Origin: Pelodera strongyloides
Lineage: Eukaryota > Nematoda > Chromadorea > Rhabditida > Rhabditidae
Assembly (NCBI GenBank): GCA_036852015.1
Contig: JAANDG010000069.1
Location: 1-64,000 of the forward strand
Direction of reading: 5' to 3'
Length of the DNA stretch: 64,000 nucleotides
Shown: piece by piece, positions 1-14,813 of the stretch
Numbering within the stretch: position 1 is the stretch's first letter
Layout of the letters: each line of letters starts with the position of its first letter
The notes under the pieces: generated by a model
Seen by the model: the letters and a program-made list of their open reading frames with translations, nothing else
What the model was told of the DNA's origin: nothing
Database searches by the model: none
Translations under genes and position numbers: made by a program

Positions 1-387
1 CCCAAAGAAAAGCAAAATAGTTTCTTACCCAAATATCCTTCACAAGTGATCCGTTGATCGGTTTATCTCCACAACGAAGATGCGCTTCTCATCATCGAAT
101 CGTTTGATTGGGCATCATTTCGCCGGGGGGCGAGGAACGGCTTCGTTGAACAGGGGAGCCATAGGATTTTCCTTACAATCACCTAAAAATGTACAAAAAA
201 TACACACAAATTTAAATATACAACAGTCAATCAGTCAATCGCTAAATCGCACTCTCATACCTTTTATACACAGAATCTCGAAGTACCAAAACAACAGCTT
301 TCGATTCGATAAGTTCGGTGAGAGTGCCAGACAAAACGTGACGTTAGAAAACAATTTATGTTCCTCCAGAAGCTAACAATTGACGGA
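1..387. other. Leading non-coding stretch, no supported gene
   Basis: Short open stretches occur on both strands, but none carries a recognisable protein segment. On the minus strand near 20-165 a possible exon ends at a GT donor (GTAAGAAAC), yet every frame through it is stopped before the donor. I therefore see nothing I can support here. Confidence 0.4.
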
Positions 388-829
388 ATTAAAGGATCGC
401 AGTCACTCCAAAATCATCATTTTGTTTCGAGTTTACTTGAATTTAGTAAAGAATAAAGAAAAATACTTTACCAACACCGAATAATTTGAATTCCAACTCA
501 GGGGGTGAACAAGTAGAAAAGTAGTTCTACTTAACTACCGCGGGATTATGAAACGTGTAGTGATATGCCTGCAGGCCCATGCAGTATATGTAAAGATATA
601 ATATGCAGATATTTGCCGAAATAATTTGCGTACTCCCGAACGGGAAGCAGCTGTATGAACACGTTTCGTGATCCTGCGGTAGTTAAGTAGAACTACTTTT
701 CTACTTGTTCACTCCCTGAGTTGGAATTCAAATTATTCGGTTTTGGTAAAGTATTTTTCTCTATTCTTTACTAAATACAAGTAAACTCGAAGAAAAACGA
801 CGATTTTGTAGTGACTGCGATCCTTTAAT
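388..829. repeat. Foldback (MITE-like) element, long terminal inverted repeats
   Basis: ATTAAAGGATCG at 388-399 is matched by CGATCCTTTAAT at 818-829. The inverted arms run inward with few mismatches for about 160 bases on each side, through GGAATTCAAATTATTCGG and a TAGTTAAGTAGAACTACTTTTC segment near 521-537 and 679-700. The centre is about 100 bases and has no coding potential. The structure fits a non-autonomous DNA transposon or foldback element. No second full copy was seen in the window. Confidence 0.75.
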
Positions 830-1126
830 AAGGAAACAAAAGTAATAATAGAACACAAATTAACCTGAATTTCCTGTCGACGTGCGTAAGCAGAGGGACG
901 AGGGACGAGGAACGAAGACGTATCGAAAGGTTATTTTCTAAAAAGAATATAATCTATTTTTGTTTAAAATGCGCTACATGGCCAAATGATCTGAAAGTTC
1001 ACAGGCCAATTCTGGTCCTCAAAACTCAGTCCGGATTCCGGCACCAAAAAAAATATGCAATGCACGATACAATGCACGATACAATCCTTCTGTAAGAAAC
1101 ATATGATTCAAAATAACTTACATTTT
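830..1126. other. Intergenic, nothing recognised
   Basis: AT-rich DNA with a short direct repeat (ACGATACAATGC around 1062-1085) and a purine-rich GAGGGACGAGG repeat near 895-912. No coding or RNA signal was seen. Confidence 0.4.
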
Positions 1127-1431
1127 TCAATCATCCTTCGATCCAACAGAATACGCCTCGTAAACCACATTTCCATCCTCCATCCGTGCATCAAAGTCGA
1201 TCACTCGGAGTGATCCGGTGCTTCCATCTATAATAATTGGTACAGAGCCGGAGTAAAGGCAAGGCATATTGTTAGTCGTTGTAATGTAATAACATATCAT
1301 TATATTACCGTTTCCCCATGGTCGACGTCGACAATGGCCCTTCCGTTTCCGAACACAACACAACAGCGTCTGCTCTCTACCGACATGAGGGGCACATCGG
1401 GCAGAGCACAGTCCCTTGACTCAAATACTAC
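1127..1431 (-). CDS. Terminal exon fragments of an unidentified gene
   Basis: Two minus-strand blocks look coding. The upstream block (1309-1431) starts after an ATATTCAG acceptor and stays open for 41 codons to a GTAATA donor; it contains the segment VVFGNGRAIVDVDHGET. The downstream block (1127-1227) follows an ATTATAG acceptor and reads DGSTGSLRVIDFDARMEDG, ending in SKDD and a stop. The hydrophobic-Gly pattern is reminiscent of a beta-propeller blade, but I do not recognise the family. The two blocks do not join in phase as drawn (the second needs one extra base), so the exon pairing is uncertain or an exon is missing. I found no start codon or 5' exons. Confidence 0.35.
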
Positions 1432-1855
1432 CTGAATATTTAAATACGTGGTATTGAGAAAAGAGAGTGCGAACGGATTTTAGAATGTAAAGAATAAGGT
1501 GTACATCACGAAGCATCCGCCATAAAGCTAGGCTACTACAATATCTTACTTTCTTCTCGGTGGTGTCGATTAGTTTATAAAAAGCGAAGTTTACAAGGAA
1601 TTAGAATCAGGTAGATAACGCAAAGAGTGGATGAGGTCTGTACCACAAGGCTACCCTTCTGGAAATGCACATATATATAGCTGCCATTCAGCAGCGCTGG
1701 CTAATTACACGTGATTGAGGTTGGAAACATCACAGCTAAACAAACACAATAAGATAAAGAAAAAATCAAATCAAATAAGAATTTAATTAAAAAAAAAACT
1801 GCCGAGAAAATATTTCGCGAATTTGTGTGTTCTTACTGTAGTTCGTGTACAGAAA

Positions 1856-2085
1856 AAAATCAGAGTACGGTAATTAGCGCGCGTTTTATAGCAAACAGTA
1901 ATTATGATCGGAGTTTTTTCGGATTTCATGCCGTGATCGGAGTTTTTTTGGAGTACGATCGGAAAATACTCCGATCATGCTCCAATAAGACTCGGGTCAC
2001 AATAATCCGAGTTTTCTTGGAGCATGATCGGAGTTTTTTTGGTGTGACTACGGTATGATCCGAGTTTTTTTGGAGTTTTCGGTTT
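1856..2085. repeat. Cluster of GATCGGAGTTTTTTTGGAG units
   Basis: The 19-base unit GATCGGAGTTTTTTTGGAG and variants (GATCCGAGTTTTCTTGGAG) recur about six times in direct and inverted orientation, for example near 1908, 1939, 2010 and 2057. The inverted copies (CTCCGATCATGCTCC) can pair with them. This is a local repeat cluster with no coding function apparent. Confidence 0.6.
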
Positions 2086-2181
2086 CCTGTGCCCATGTTC
2101 GTATGTCATATAAGGCTTTATTCATAGAATATATGTGATGTGATGTGGGATACATGACGTATAATATGTAATAAAATGCCT

Positions 2182-2580
2182 TTTAAAGGGACAGACCCAT
2201 CAAAGTAAACCTATATTTACGATACGTTCATAATGACTATCAAGCATTTTTATTACAATATATCCAAACTAAATTTCACATTTATTTGCCATGGAAAACT
2301 TTTTTACGATGCGCTCAGCTTAAATGTATACCGTAAAGCCGCAAATATCCTTGTCGTCTATGCATATTTATCGTGAAATTATAATGCGATTAAAATTTGC
2401 ATATATAGCTTTGAAATCTGCAGTTTTATGGTATACATATGCGTTGAGCGCATTGGAAAAAAGTTTTCAAGGGCGAATAATGGTGAAATTTAGTTTGTAT
2501 ATATTGTAATAAAAATGCTTAATAGTCATTATGAACGTATCGTAAATATAGGTTTATTTTGATGGGCCTGTCCCTTTAAA
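2182..2580. repeat. MITE, TTTAAAGGGACAG family, copy 1
   Basis: TTTAAAGGGACAGACCCATC at the left is matched by GATGGGCCTGTCCCTTTAAA at the right. The arms are nearly identical for over 120 bases on each side, including CGATACGTTCATAATGACTAT, CAAGCATTTTTATTACAATATA and the GTGAAATTTAGTTTG segment. The centre carries short palindromes and no gene. A shorter relative with the same ends (TTAAAGGGAGAGGCCCA) lies at 62289-62517, which supports a dispersed family of non-autonomous elements. Confidence 0.8.
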
Positions 2581-2599
2581 GACATAAGTCCTAAATTAT

Positions 2600-3020
2600 T
2601 GCACTATTTGTTTATTATTGCCTCGAAAACGCCTCCTCGGCAAAAGCTAGGCAGCGATTTGCCGAGCTTTCGCCTCGACAATGCTCCGCGGCAAAACTCG
2701 TGAAGGCAGCTAGGCATTGTCGGGGCAATTTTCTCGGCATTTGCGAGGCAACTTTGTTCAGTGGCGCGGTAGGCGCACCACAGGTGCGCGAAAGGATATT
2801 CAACTCAGTTGGGCGAACCTGCGGCGAACTTTTCAGGTTCCGCGGCAAGTCCGCCCTCCGGCGCACCCGCCGGACGGCGGAGTGCGCGGCACCGCTGTGG
2901 TGGACCCTCATTTTTGGCGCGGCGATGTCGCCAAGTTTCACGTTGCGGCCTACCGCCAGATTCAACGGGTTAATCGAGACCACGTTGTGCGGCCCGCAAT
3001 TTGTGCGAATATCTTGTGCA
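2600..3020. repeat. GC-rich block, probable repeat or insertion
   Basis: A stretch of about 400 bases is strikingly GC-rich compared with its AT-rich surroundings and full of CTCGGCA / TGCCGAG-like and CGGCGCACC words. CCTCGACAATGCT near 2671 is partly mirrored by AGGCATTGTCGGGG near 2711, suggesting degenerate inverted repeats. Overlapping open frames of 108-179 codons exist on both strands. They are by-products of the base composition and match nothing I know. The block sits where the 5' exons of the acyltransferase gene at 3071 would be expected. Confidence 0.5.
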
Positions 3021-3070
3021 AAATAAAAACGACCACCCTCGCAGTGTTTGCCATAATAAATAACTTTCAG

Positions 3071-5362
3071 CTTATCAATGTTTGCGTTTTCTTGTCGAAG
3101 AATAGGGAGACGACACTCGACAAAAACCTATTCCTTAAAATTTGTCAATATATGGTCTACTTGCCCTACTCAATCACTTTGATTGTATTATTCGACGATT
3201 TTTGCAATCAGTTGAGGAATAAAGAAGCTAGCAAATCTACTTACGGATTACGGTAATAGTTAAATTTCGTTGACGATACATGCTCACTTCACGTAACTTG
3301 CGCATAAAAACTAGCACAATCCTCCTTTCTTCCCAACTATTCCTTGCCAAACAGTTCACTAATGTCATAGATGCATAACTGAATAAACTGTATAAAGTAA
3401 TGAAAACTTGACTCCAAAGTTCCCTAGGTTCAAAGCAACGTTCCCAGCTCCCAACTATATTTACTAAAAGCTAACAAAAATTTAAGGTCGACAATCTTCT
3501 TCGGAGTTCGTCTGATCTTTTGGGCAATCTTTCTGGATTTGATCCTTCATTTTGTATATGCTCATGCCGTATACAATTCACCGTCAACACTGCTGGAACA
3601 TATGAACTCCTATCAGTGTACGTTCCCCTCAATTATCAAGATTTTTGTCGCAATTTCTAGTCTAGCAATACATACGATTGGCTAAGCCACTAAACGAATC
3701 CTACTATATTAAACTAATTGAAGTTACTGTACTAAACGTCTTTTGAAGTCATTTGGGAGAAAAATTCATCAGAATCTACAGTACACTCTAAATCTCTGTC
3801 TCCTCTTCGTACCATATCACATTTTTCAGTGATGTCCATTTCCTACGTGGTCGGTCAGTTCTTCCACGTCAAATACGTTGTCCTATTCGGAGTCCCGGCA
3901 TTCTTCGCTCGTCTCGACGGTATGAATAATTTCTATTTTACTTTTGCCTTCGAAAATGCACTAGACAACAATGATTAGATCCCTAGACAAAGACTGGGAA
4001 AACAATGAAAAGACGACGTATGCTATAACGGCTCGCCCCGGTGTGGCACACCTATGGCTTTATTGCCGCGCACAACAACTGAAATTTTCTTTTCATTTTG
4101 CCGTAGGATCCCAAAATCCGGGTCTCGCCCACATATTGTTTCCCATATGCCACTAATATCTCTACACATAGGCATGGTTCCCCCGGCTCCTCCTATATGC
4201 ATCTCTCGCGTATCACGTTATTCACGAATATGGAGGCATTTTGACGTCGGTCTTCACAACTTTCTGAAGCATCAGGTCAGCTGGAACGTTCATTTTACTG
4301 TAATAATACCATGCCTCTCAAACGCATGAAACAGTAAAGATTATCGAGCGCAACCAAAGGGTACGAAATGACGCAAAAACCCCTACTAATGTCATTTCTG
4401 ATCCTAACATTCCAGGTTTATATTCCTTTGATGAAAGGCGCAACTGGGTTCACTGCCACATTCCTTCGTCTTCTATCCCTTTTCTGTGTTTTCTTCATTG
4501 TTCTTGTCTGGCACGGTAAGAGTGTGCAAAGAAAGCACAAGGTTGGGTACTGTATCACGCTCACCACAAGTGTACAATTACCCGCTAGACTCGTAATAGA
4601 AAAAAATACAGACGTATAAAGGATAAAATAACATGCCCGATGACTCACCATTCGCTCAATGCTCTGATGGGTTCTCCTCTGCCTAATGAATATTGCAGGG
4701 TCTGAGATCCGCATTTTTTAGGCTTCGAATCTCACTACGTTCTATGGGTCTCGCTATCCGCCTTCGAACTCGTTGTCGAATGGGTCGGGCGAACAATTTG
4801 GGAAACGGAACATTTCCAAGACTTCAGGAAAAGCGTTGGAGAGCAAAACACTCGCCGCATTATTTCCCTAGGAATGTTGGCGACGGTTATCCCAGGTGAT
4901 TTCTATGATTGTGAGTGAACCAAACCCCAACACGATAAGCACGAATGAAGCACATCTACTTGTACATAGAAACCACTTTTACGAACTCAGCGTATACGCA
5001 AAATGAACGCTCTGATAGTTGAATTGACGATGTTTCATCGAAATAATAAGCTTATTTTCCCTCTTTAGGAATATTCGGTGTATTCTGTTTCCTGGGAAGA
5101 AGTGGGATAGGATCAACAGTTATTAGAAAGGTTCTACTGGACGGCATAACAGAAGTAGCCACCTTACGAATATTGGCAAACGGGTAAGGGTCCATTCAAT
5201 TTCTACTTCAAACCGAAAGACAACATCAGAGCACGGTTGTAAAATAACCCATTTAGATTGCTATCGCCTGGAATCATATTTCTGCATATGATGACGCTCG
5301 GCTACTTCTTCAGTAACTACACATTGGAGTTCGATATAACGAAGAGTATAAAGCAAGAATAA
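3071..5362 (+). CDS. HHAT-like membrane-bound O-acyltransferase, C-terminal part
   Basis: Eight exons join in phase: 3071-3252, 3487-3617, 3830-3919, 4172-4275, 4416-4515, 4722-4895, 5069-5183 and 5257-5362, about 333 residues to a TAA stop. The product matches the MBOAT family in the branch of Hedgehog acyltransferase (HHAT), polytopic ER or Golgi enzymes that move a fatty acyl group onto protein. The family hallmark IWRHFDVGLHNFLKHQ is clear in exon 4, and the invariant active-site histidine lies in VWHG at the end of exon 5 (about 4512). Hydrophobic segments such as FFGVRLIFWAIFLDLILHF and YVVLFGVPAFF are predicted membrane helices. HHAT proteins have roughly 450-500 residues, so about 150 N-terminal residues are missing. 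No upstream exons were found; the region before 3071 holds a GC-rich block and a MITE. The gene may have a long first intron or be 5'-truncated. Nematodes have two HHAT paralogues; I cannot say which one this is. Confidence 0.82.
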
Positions 5363-5431
5363 ATGTGTTCAAAAGTTGTGTCTACTAATATAAATAACAA
5401 TTTATTGAATAACAAACAACAGAGTTGGGTA

Positions 5432-7032
5432 TTAACCTCCCTTCTTCTTGGACACTCCAACAGTACGTCCTCTGCGTCCGGTAGTCTTGGTGTGCTGACC
5501 ACGCACACGGAGACCCCAGTAATGACGCAGACCACGGTGAAGGCGGATCTTCTTCATGCGCTCAAGGTCCTCACGGAGTTTGTTGTCAACAGCAGTGGAA
5601 AGAAGCTATAATGCAAATATTAGAAACAGAACCATAGAAGGTTCAATAGTCGGGAACATTTCTCACATTTGATACAACAAAAAAGCTTGCATGACGCATC
5701 AAAATTTCTTTGTATAGCAACACACATGAACGGTAAGGTAAAGATATGCTAGCGCTATCGGGATGACAAAGGGTAATGCGGCGTTCCGCTTTTTCCGTGC
5801 ATATATCAAGCGCAAACCTCTTTTTAAAAAGCTTAAGCGGAACAAGCTAGGCGCTAATTATCGGACAGGAATCTAGGGATCCAAATTAATTACAGACAAA
5901 ACATGAAGGCACCGGATTCGCAATTAAATCTATCACAAACAAAAATGACAATGATCATGAAAAAATACATCAGGATTGCTCAGTGTATCTATTTTCATTA
6001 CGCTCGTACCTCGCTTCAAGAAAACATACGTTTATGCAAAAAGACAGACCATCACAAGGGACTAAGTAATCGCTATACACTTGTAATTATGCTTACCCCA
6101 TTGTTTTTTCACACCAATTCAAAAAGTTCATAGTGTCTTATAGGGCACGTTCACAATAAACATATTTCCGTCTTTATATTTTCGATAAGAGACATATTAT
6201 ACTTATTTTTCGATAAGAAATTACGATATATTAATACATATGGAGAAAAATAGCATACTGATACACCCAATTACATTGGGCAAGGGCCATTACGGATTAC
6301 GCAAAGCAGTACAGTTTCACACAAAAAACATTAAAGTGAGATAGGTACAATAAAATTAACATCAGAATTGCGAACTTACGTGAGAAGTCTTTCCGTCCTT
6401 GATATCACGAATTCTGTTGAGCATCCAGTGGGGGATCTTGTACTCAAGAGGGTTCTGCATAACAGTTACCATCTTTTCAAAGTCCTCCTCAGAGAGTTCT
6501 CCGGCGCGTTTCTTCACATCAATGTTTGCCTTGTTGCACACAACATGGGCAAAACGAACATTGACTCCCTAAACACTGATAAACTACAACACGAATGTTA
6601 AAACCTTTTTAAATGATTCGTCGAGAAAATTCGGAAAGGTTTTAAAAAAACTACAAGAGGCTATATACGGTCATTTACAGAAGTAAAACAACCCAACAAC
6701 TGGCTGTGACGTACATAGAGAAAAATTCAGATTTAAAGAGGGAGCACACAGGGTCCAACCAAACTCGAGCAAATTGCATATTAAGAAAAAAAGAAAAATT
6801 TGACTGCGGTTTCTATATACTAGTAATTAATTGCACGTCCAAAAATTCATTTTCTTAGTTTATGACAGGAAATTAGAGCAAATCTCGTATAAATATGGTC
6901 AAATTAATTCAACAAACAAATGAAACATACCTTGATGGCGGTCAAAGCGAAGGGAACCTTCTTGTTACCATTGATATTGGTGTTGAGGACACGAATAATA
7001 TGCAAAAACCTCTCGGGGAGAATGAGCGACAT
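5432..7032 (-). CDS. rps-18: 40S ribosomal protein S18 (uS13)
   Basis: Three exons (6931-7032, 6380-6568, 5432-5605) encode 154 residues, the normal length. The protein starts [20 protein letters not shown] and ends in [12 protein letters not shown], with the highly conserved [20 protein letters not shown] segment in the last exon. RPS18 sits in the head of the small subunit and helps form bridges to the large subunit and the P-site tRNA region. All introns are in phase 0 with canonical borders. An ATTTCAG acceptor lies 15 bases before the ATG, fitting a 5' UTR intron or trans-splicing. The middle segment ([20 protein letters not shown]) is more divergent than in human or C. elegans, but no residue loss breaks the frame. 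Its stop codon is only 69 bases from the stop of the convergent acyltransferase gene, so the 3' UTRs probably overlap. Confidence 0.96.
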
Positions 7033-7346
7033 TGTCGCAGTTACTACCTGAAATAGGACGATAGAAAAAAGCCCAAAATTTAAAACATCAATAAAAAAAG
7101 AATATCTACACTGAAAACGTAACCACGCGCAAATTAACTCCCGCTAGCCTTCAAAACCATCACGAAAACAACAAACAATCCTAATTTTAGCCTCACAACA
7201 TGCAAAAATATTTCAAAAATTCAAAAATCCTATTTTTTTAAAAGAAAGTACATTCCTTGACCGAAGTCGGTACCGTATTCTGTATTTGTTGAAAATGTTC
7301 TTCGCTGTGGGAACGTGCAGCATTTGAATATCATATCGCTGCGGGA

Positions 7347-7348
<2 letters not shown>

Positions 7349-7403
<55 letters not shown>
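7349..7403. repeat. Poly(T) tract, about 55 bases
   Basis: An uninterrupted T run lies between the divergent RPS18 and SEC61 alpha genes, about 120 bases before the SEC61 start codon. It could be a nucleosome-excluding promoter element or the tail of a lost retroposon. Assembly of its length is unreliable. Confidence 0.8.
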
Positions 7404-7406
<3 letters not shown>

Positions 7407-7525
7407 ACGTTTTCTCTCCTTGCGCCGCCGACTTGCGCTGTCTGCTTCGAGTGGGTGCCCTTGGTGTTGCCAGAGTCCATATATCTTCACTTTATTTCCA
7501 TTACTGAGACTCGTACCACACCACC

Positions 7526-11113
<3,588 letters not shown>

Positions 11114-12531
11114 GCGCCCACACAGTCTCTCTCTCTCAACTATGAAATGGCTTTTGGCAGCGGGTCTCTAATTATTCCAGCAACTACTCTCTCCCCTCGG
11201 CCGCCGTGTTTCTCTCTCTCTCTCGCCCTCTCTCTGTCAAAAATCACGTACTCCACCGAGCTTTCCCGATCGCTAGGGGCGTTTGATGCATGGTCTCTCT
11301 CCTTCTATGGTTCAATTTGACTAGAATGTTAGCGGATCGTGAATCGTGAAGTTTGAAGATTGTAATTTATTTATATATAAGTAGTCTTTGTTTGTAATCT
11401 CGGTCGACCACTTTCTCAGAGCCGTGGAAATGTGTAGTAAAAGACCCGCCGTGCCACTTTTGCCATTCACAGAACTTTGGGTGATTATTGATTGGGAAGC
11501 AATTGACGAAATGATCCATGTAATGGCACGACGGGTTGCGAAGGTTCTTATCGCATGTGTATAAATAGGGCGATCGATTGTACACCTTACTTGGGTCGGT
11601 GCTCGCTCTTTGTAATTTAGCCTGTCCCAAGCAGGGCGACAGTTGTCTAGCCGTTTTTCTATTTTTATCAAAATAATATTTATTTTCGTCTTATCTGTAC
11701 CTACTTTATGTTGTGATTGCAAGTTCGCCAAATCTTGGGAGATGGCACAAATTTGTTGTTTACTGTTGTTAGTATAAAATAAAACTTTTTCCATAAATGC
11801 GTGCAGGTGGGGACTGTGAAATTGCGTTGTTTAGGAAACCAGGGGCATCGATCCATTTGGCGAATGTGACATTTGGCTTAATTCCGAAAGTGATCGGTGA
11901 ATGGTCTCTAAGTGGCTTCCAAATGGTCGGGGTCACGAGCTTCGTTTGTGGCTGGCTGCCCGCGGTGATCTTCTGAAGTTTCGTTCTCATCTGTGTTGTT
12001 GAATCGAACACCCGTGAAAAATAAATCGTTTATTGAAATGTGAAAAAACGTGAAAGGGCCCAAACAAGCTACTGTAAAACGCCTAGAAATTTGCATAATG
12101 CCCCGTTTCACGAAAATTCTATGAAGAACATATAAACTGTATATTAATTAGAATACAACTAACAAAGCGAAACTACGAAACATACTAAGCTCGCCTAATA
12201 CACCGAAAAAAACAACTAATAAAATACGAGTGATAACAAAACAAGAAAATGATCCAACAACCGTGTATTATTGCATCCACAGTTTATCAAAAGCAAATTC
12301 TCAAAAATTCCACCCTAGTGATTTCACAAACATTTAAAGTCACGAAGAAGTCGTCTTATTAAAACTATCAGTATCTAAATTCGAATTCGTAACGTTGATA
12401 CGGTAACTATCAGAGGACCTTAGTTCGTGAAATAAATGGCTAGCCTACTGTAACTAAGCGAAACGCAAGGCAGGGTTTACCTAAACTACACTAGACATTA
12501 CTTACGATTATGGCACATCAAACGAGCTGTT
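11114..12531. other. SEC61 3' UTR and convergent intergenic DNA
   Basis: The first part begins with CT-rich low-complexity sequence (CTCTCTCT near 11209-11237) and probably forms the SEC61 alpha 3' UTR up to an AATAAA near 11777. A 157-codon minus-strand open frame (11321-11794) overlaps it but has no recognisable motif, splice logic or codon pattern. The remainder to 12531 is AT-rich and probably includes the 3' UTR of the convergent PDHB gene. No other gene was seen. Confidence 0.5.
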
Positions 12532-12854
12532 TCACTTAATGTTCAAACTCTTCTTGGCCATTTTCACAACGTGAGCTGCTGTAGGGAGGGCCAGGGCCTC
12601 CAGAGTCTGAGTATACGGCATTGGAATGTCGACGCCGGTCACTCTGAACAAATTATTTATACACGGTTGTAATGTAAACGAATTCGGTCATTTTTTTCTG
12701 GCAAGACCAATGTTTCACTTTCTAGTGATATACGCCGTGAATTGAAGGCAACTCGCTAATTTCTATCCTTTATTTGCGTGCTTGGCATCGCGGTTCTCTT
12801 CTTATTTATATACGCAGGCATTGGTATATAAGAAGTTCTCCCTAATACACACAT

Positions 12855-12886
<32 letters not shown>

Positions 12887-14697
12887 TTTTTACAACATAT
12901 ATACACATACACGCACAACACATACACAAATCACTACAGCTAAGTCTGTTAGACCGAAGTCAATATCGGATGCAAAACACGTATAAGGTTCAAAAGGCAC
13001 CTGAATACTGGGGCATCCAAATAGTCGAAAGCTTCCGATTCAATCACTTGGGCGCAAATCTCGGCTCCGATTCCTGAAGGAAAAAAAACATAGTACCTTC
13101 TTTAAAAATATACCAAAGCCAATAAGCGGTAAGTCCCACTACGGCAAATTGGGTAAAGTGCTACTGTAGACAGCGTAAACTAACATAAATTGCAAAGAAA
13201 TCAGTCTTCACAGAATCCCACAATACAAACGAGGCAATGATGAAAACTAGGAACATAACTACATAACATAACGCACACAAAGTTCACAACCTAGCATCGT
13301 CAGCTTGGCAACGGGTTTGGCTACCTGCCAAAAAGCGTCAACATAAATAAAATCCCATACCTGCAAAAGGCCATCCAGTCTCTACAGTAATCAGGTGATG
13401 GGTCTTCATCACACTCTTCTTGATCGACTCGAAGTCGAGTGGTCGCAGTGTACGGAGGTTGATCACCTAAGTAAACAAATAAACCACATTATTATTAAAA
13501 CACTGCCGACTTGCCCAGACCTGTAATCATCAGAATATCAACAAGAATGATAAAAAATATCACAGATAGTCCCACCAAACATTCCAAACCCAATTTGCGG
13601 GGTACACAACTAACACAACCCGCGTATGAAAATTAATATAAAAAGTAAGTAGAAGACACGAGCAATGTAACGGGCAGAAGTACAGATTCATGATTTACTT
13701 GACGAACTGTGACACGACTACTAGGAATTCACTCAACTGACTCAATATTGGAAAATGCTAGTGAATGCTTTAATATGCAGCAACAAACGTGTCACAGCGG
13801 CGCTTTTACTTATTTTGTTTTATTACTATTCTTATAGAAGTATTGAACCAAATTACATAAGCAAATGATCACCTCTGCTTCTACACCAATCGAGGCGAGT
13901 TCCTTGGCGGCCTCCAGAGCGAACTCAACTCCTCGCGAGTACGAAACCAGGGTGATATGATCTCCAGGTCTGCAAAAGAACACATTGAATAGAGTTTGTT
14001 TATGCACATAATCAAAGGATACCCTAAGAGAAAATGCTTCACAACATTTGGATTGCATAATGTCGAACCCCCAAAAAGGCACGGCACGGTAATAGTCGAC
14101 CCACATCCAACAAAGAACAGGAGGCCGTATTCACCAACACGCAGGGAGCCCTCCCTGGCCTCCCCAGGGCGCTAAAGAGTGCGTAGAGAGTGCGAGAGCA
14201 GAATAGATTCAGAGCGCACTGAGCCTATGGAGGGTTCCCTGTATGTTGGTGAATAGCCTCTCAGAACTCTACATAGGCCCCATGCCTGAAATGAATACAT
14301 GTCACAGCCGCCTCTCGTTAGTTTACACTCAAGCAAAATCGCTACCTACAAATGCGAGAATTAAATTCTGGTAAAGGAAGTACTAGTACACAAAAAATCA
14401 TCGCGACCTGACACCATCCCATTTACCTACCATCAGAAACATAACGAATTATATACCCATACATAATAATAATAATCGGCCGCTCCGACCCGCGCTCCAG
14501 GAGACAGGCGCGCGATAGCGCGCATGGCGACTGGTACATAATAATAATAATGATAATAATAATAGTCCCTTAGTAGTATGCCGCACCAACATCTTAGGGG
14601 CCTCTGGTTTGTGAGCTAATAGCTACTACCTCAAGAACTAGCCTTCTTTGTCCCTACGACTCGTTGATCATCCAATAAACATTTATTATTATTATCA

Positions 14698-14735
<38 letters not shown>

Positions 14736-14750
14736 GTAATAATAATAATA

Positions 14751-14813
<63 letters not shown>

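Noticed and set aside
1..170. Minus-strand exon at the left edge
   Set aside because: A good donor is visible, but all three frames contain a stop before it.
2700..3070. Coding exon of the acyltransferase in the GC-rich block
   Set aside because: The frame runs open into the exon at 3071, but the translated sequence is Arg/Pro-rich, unlike the membrane segments expected, and a clear TTTCAG acceptor sits at 3065-3070.
11321..11794. 157-codon open frame on the minus strand
   Set aside because: It lies antisense within the presumed SEC61 3' UTR, has no domain, no splice context and no homologue I recognise.
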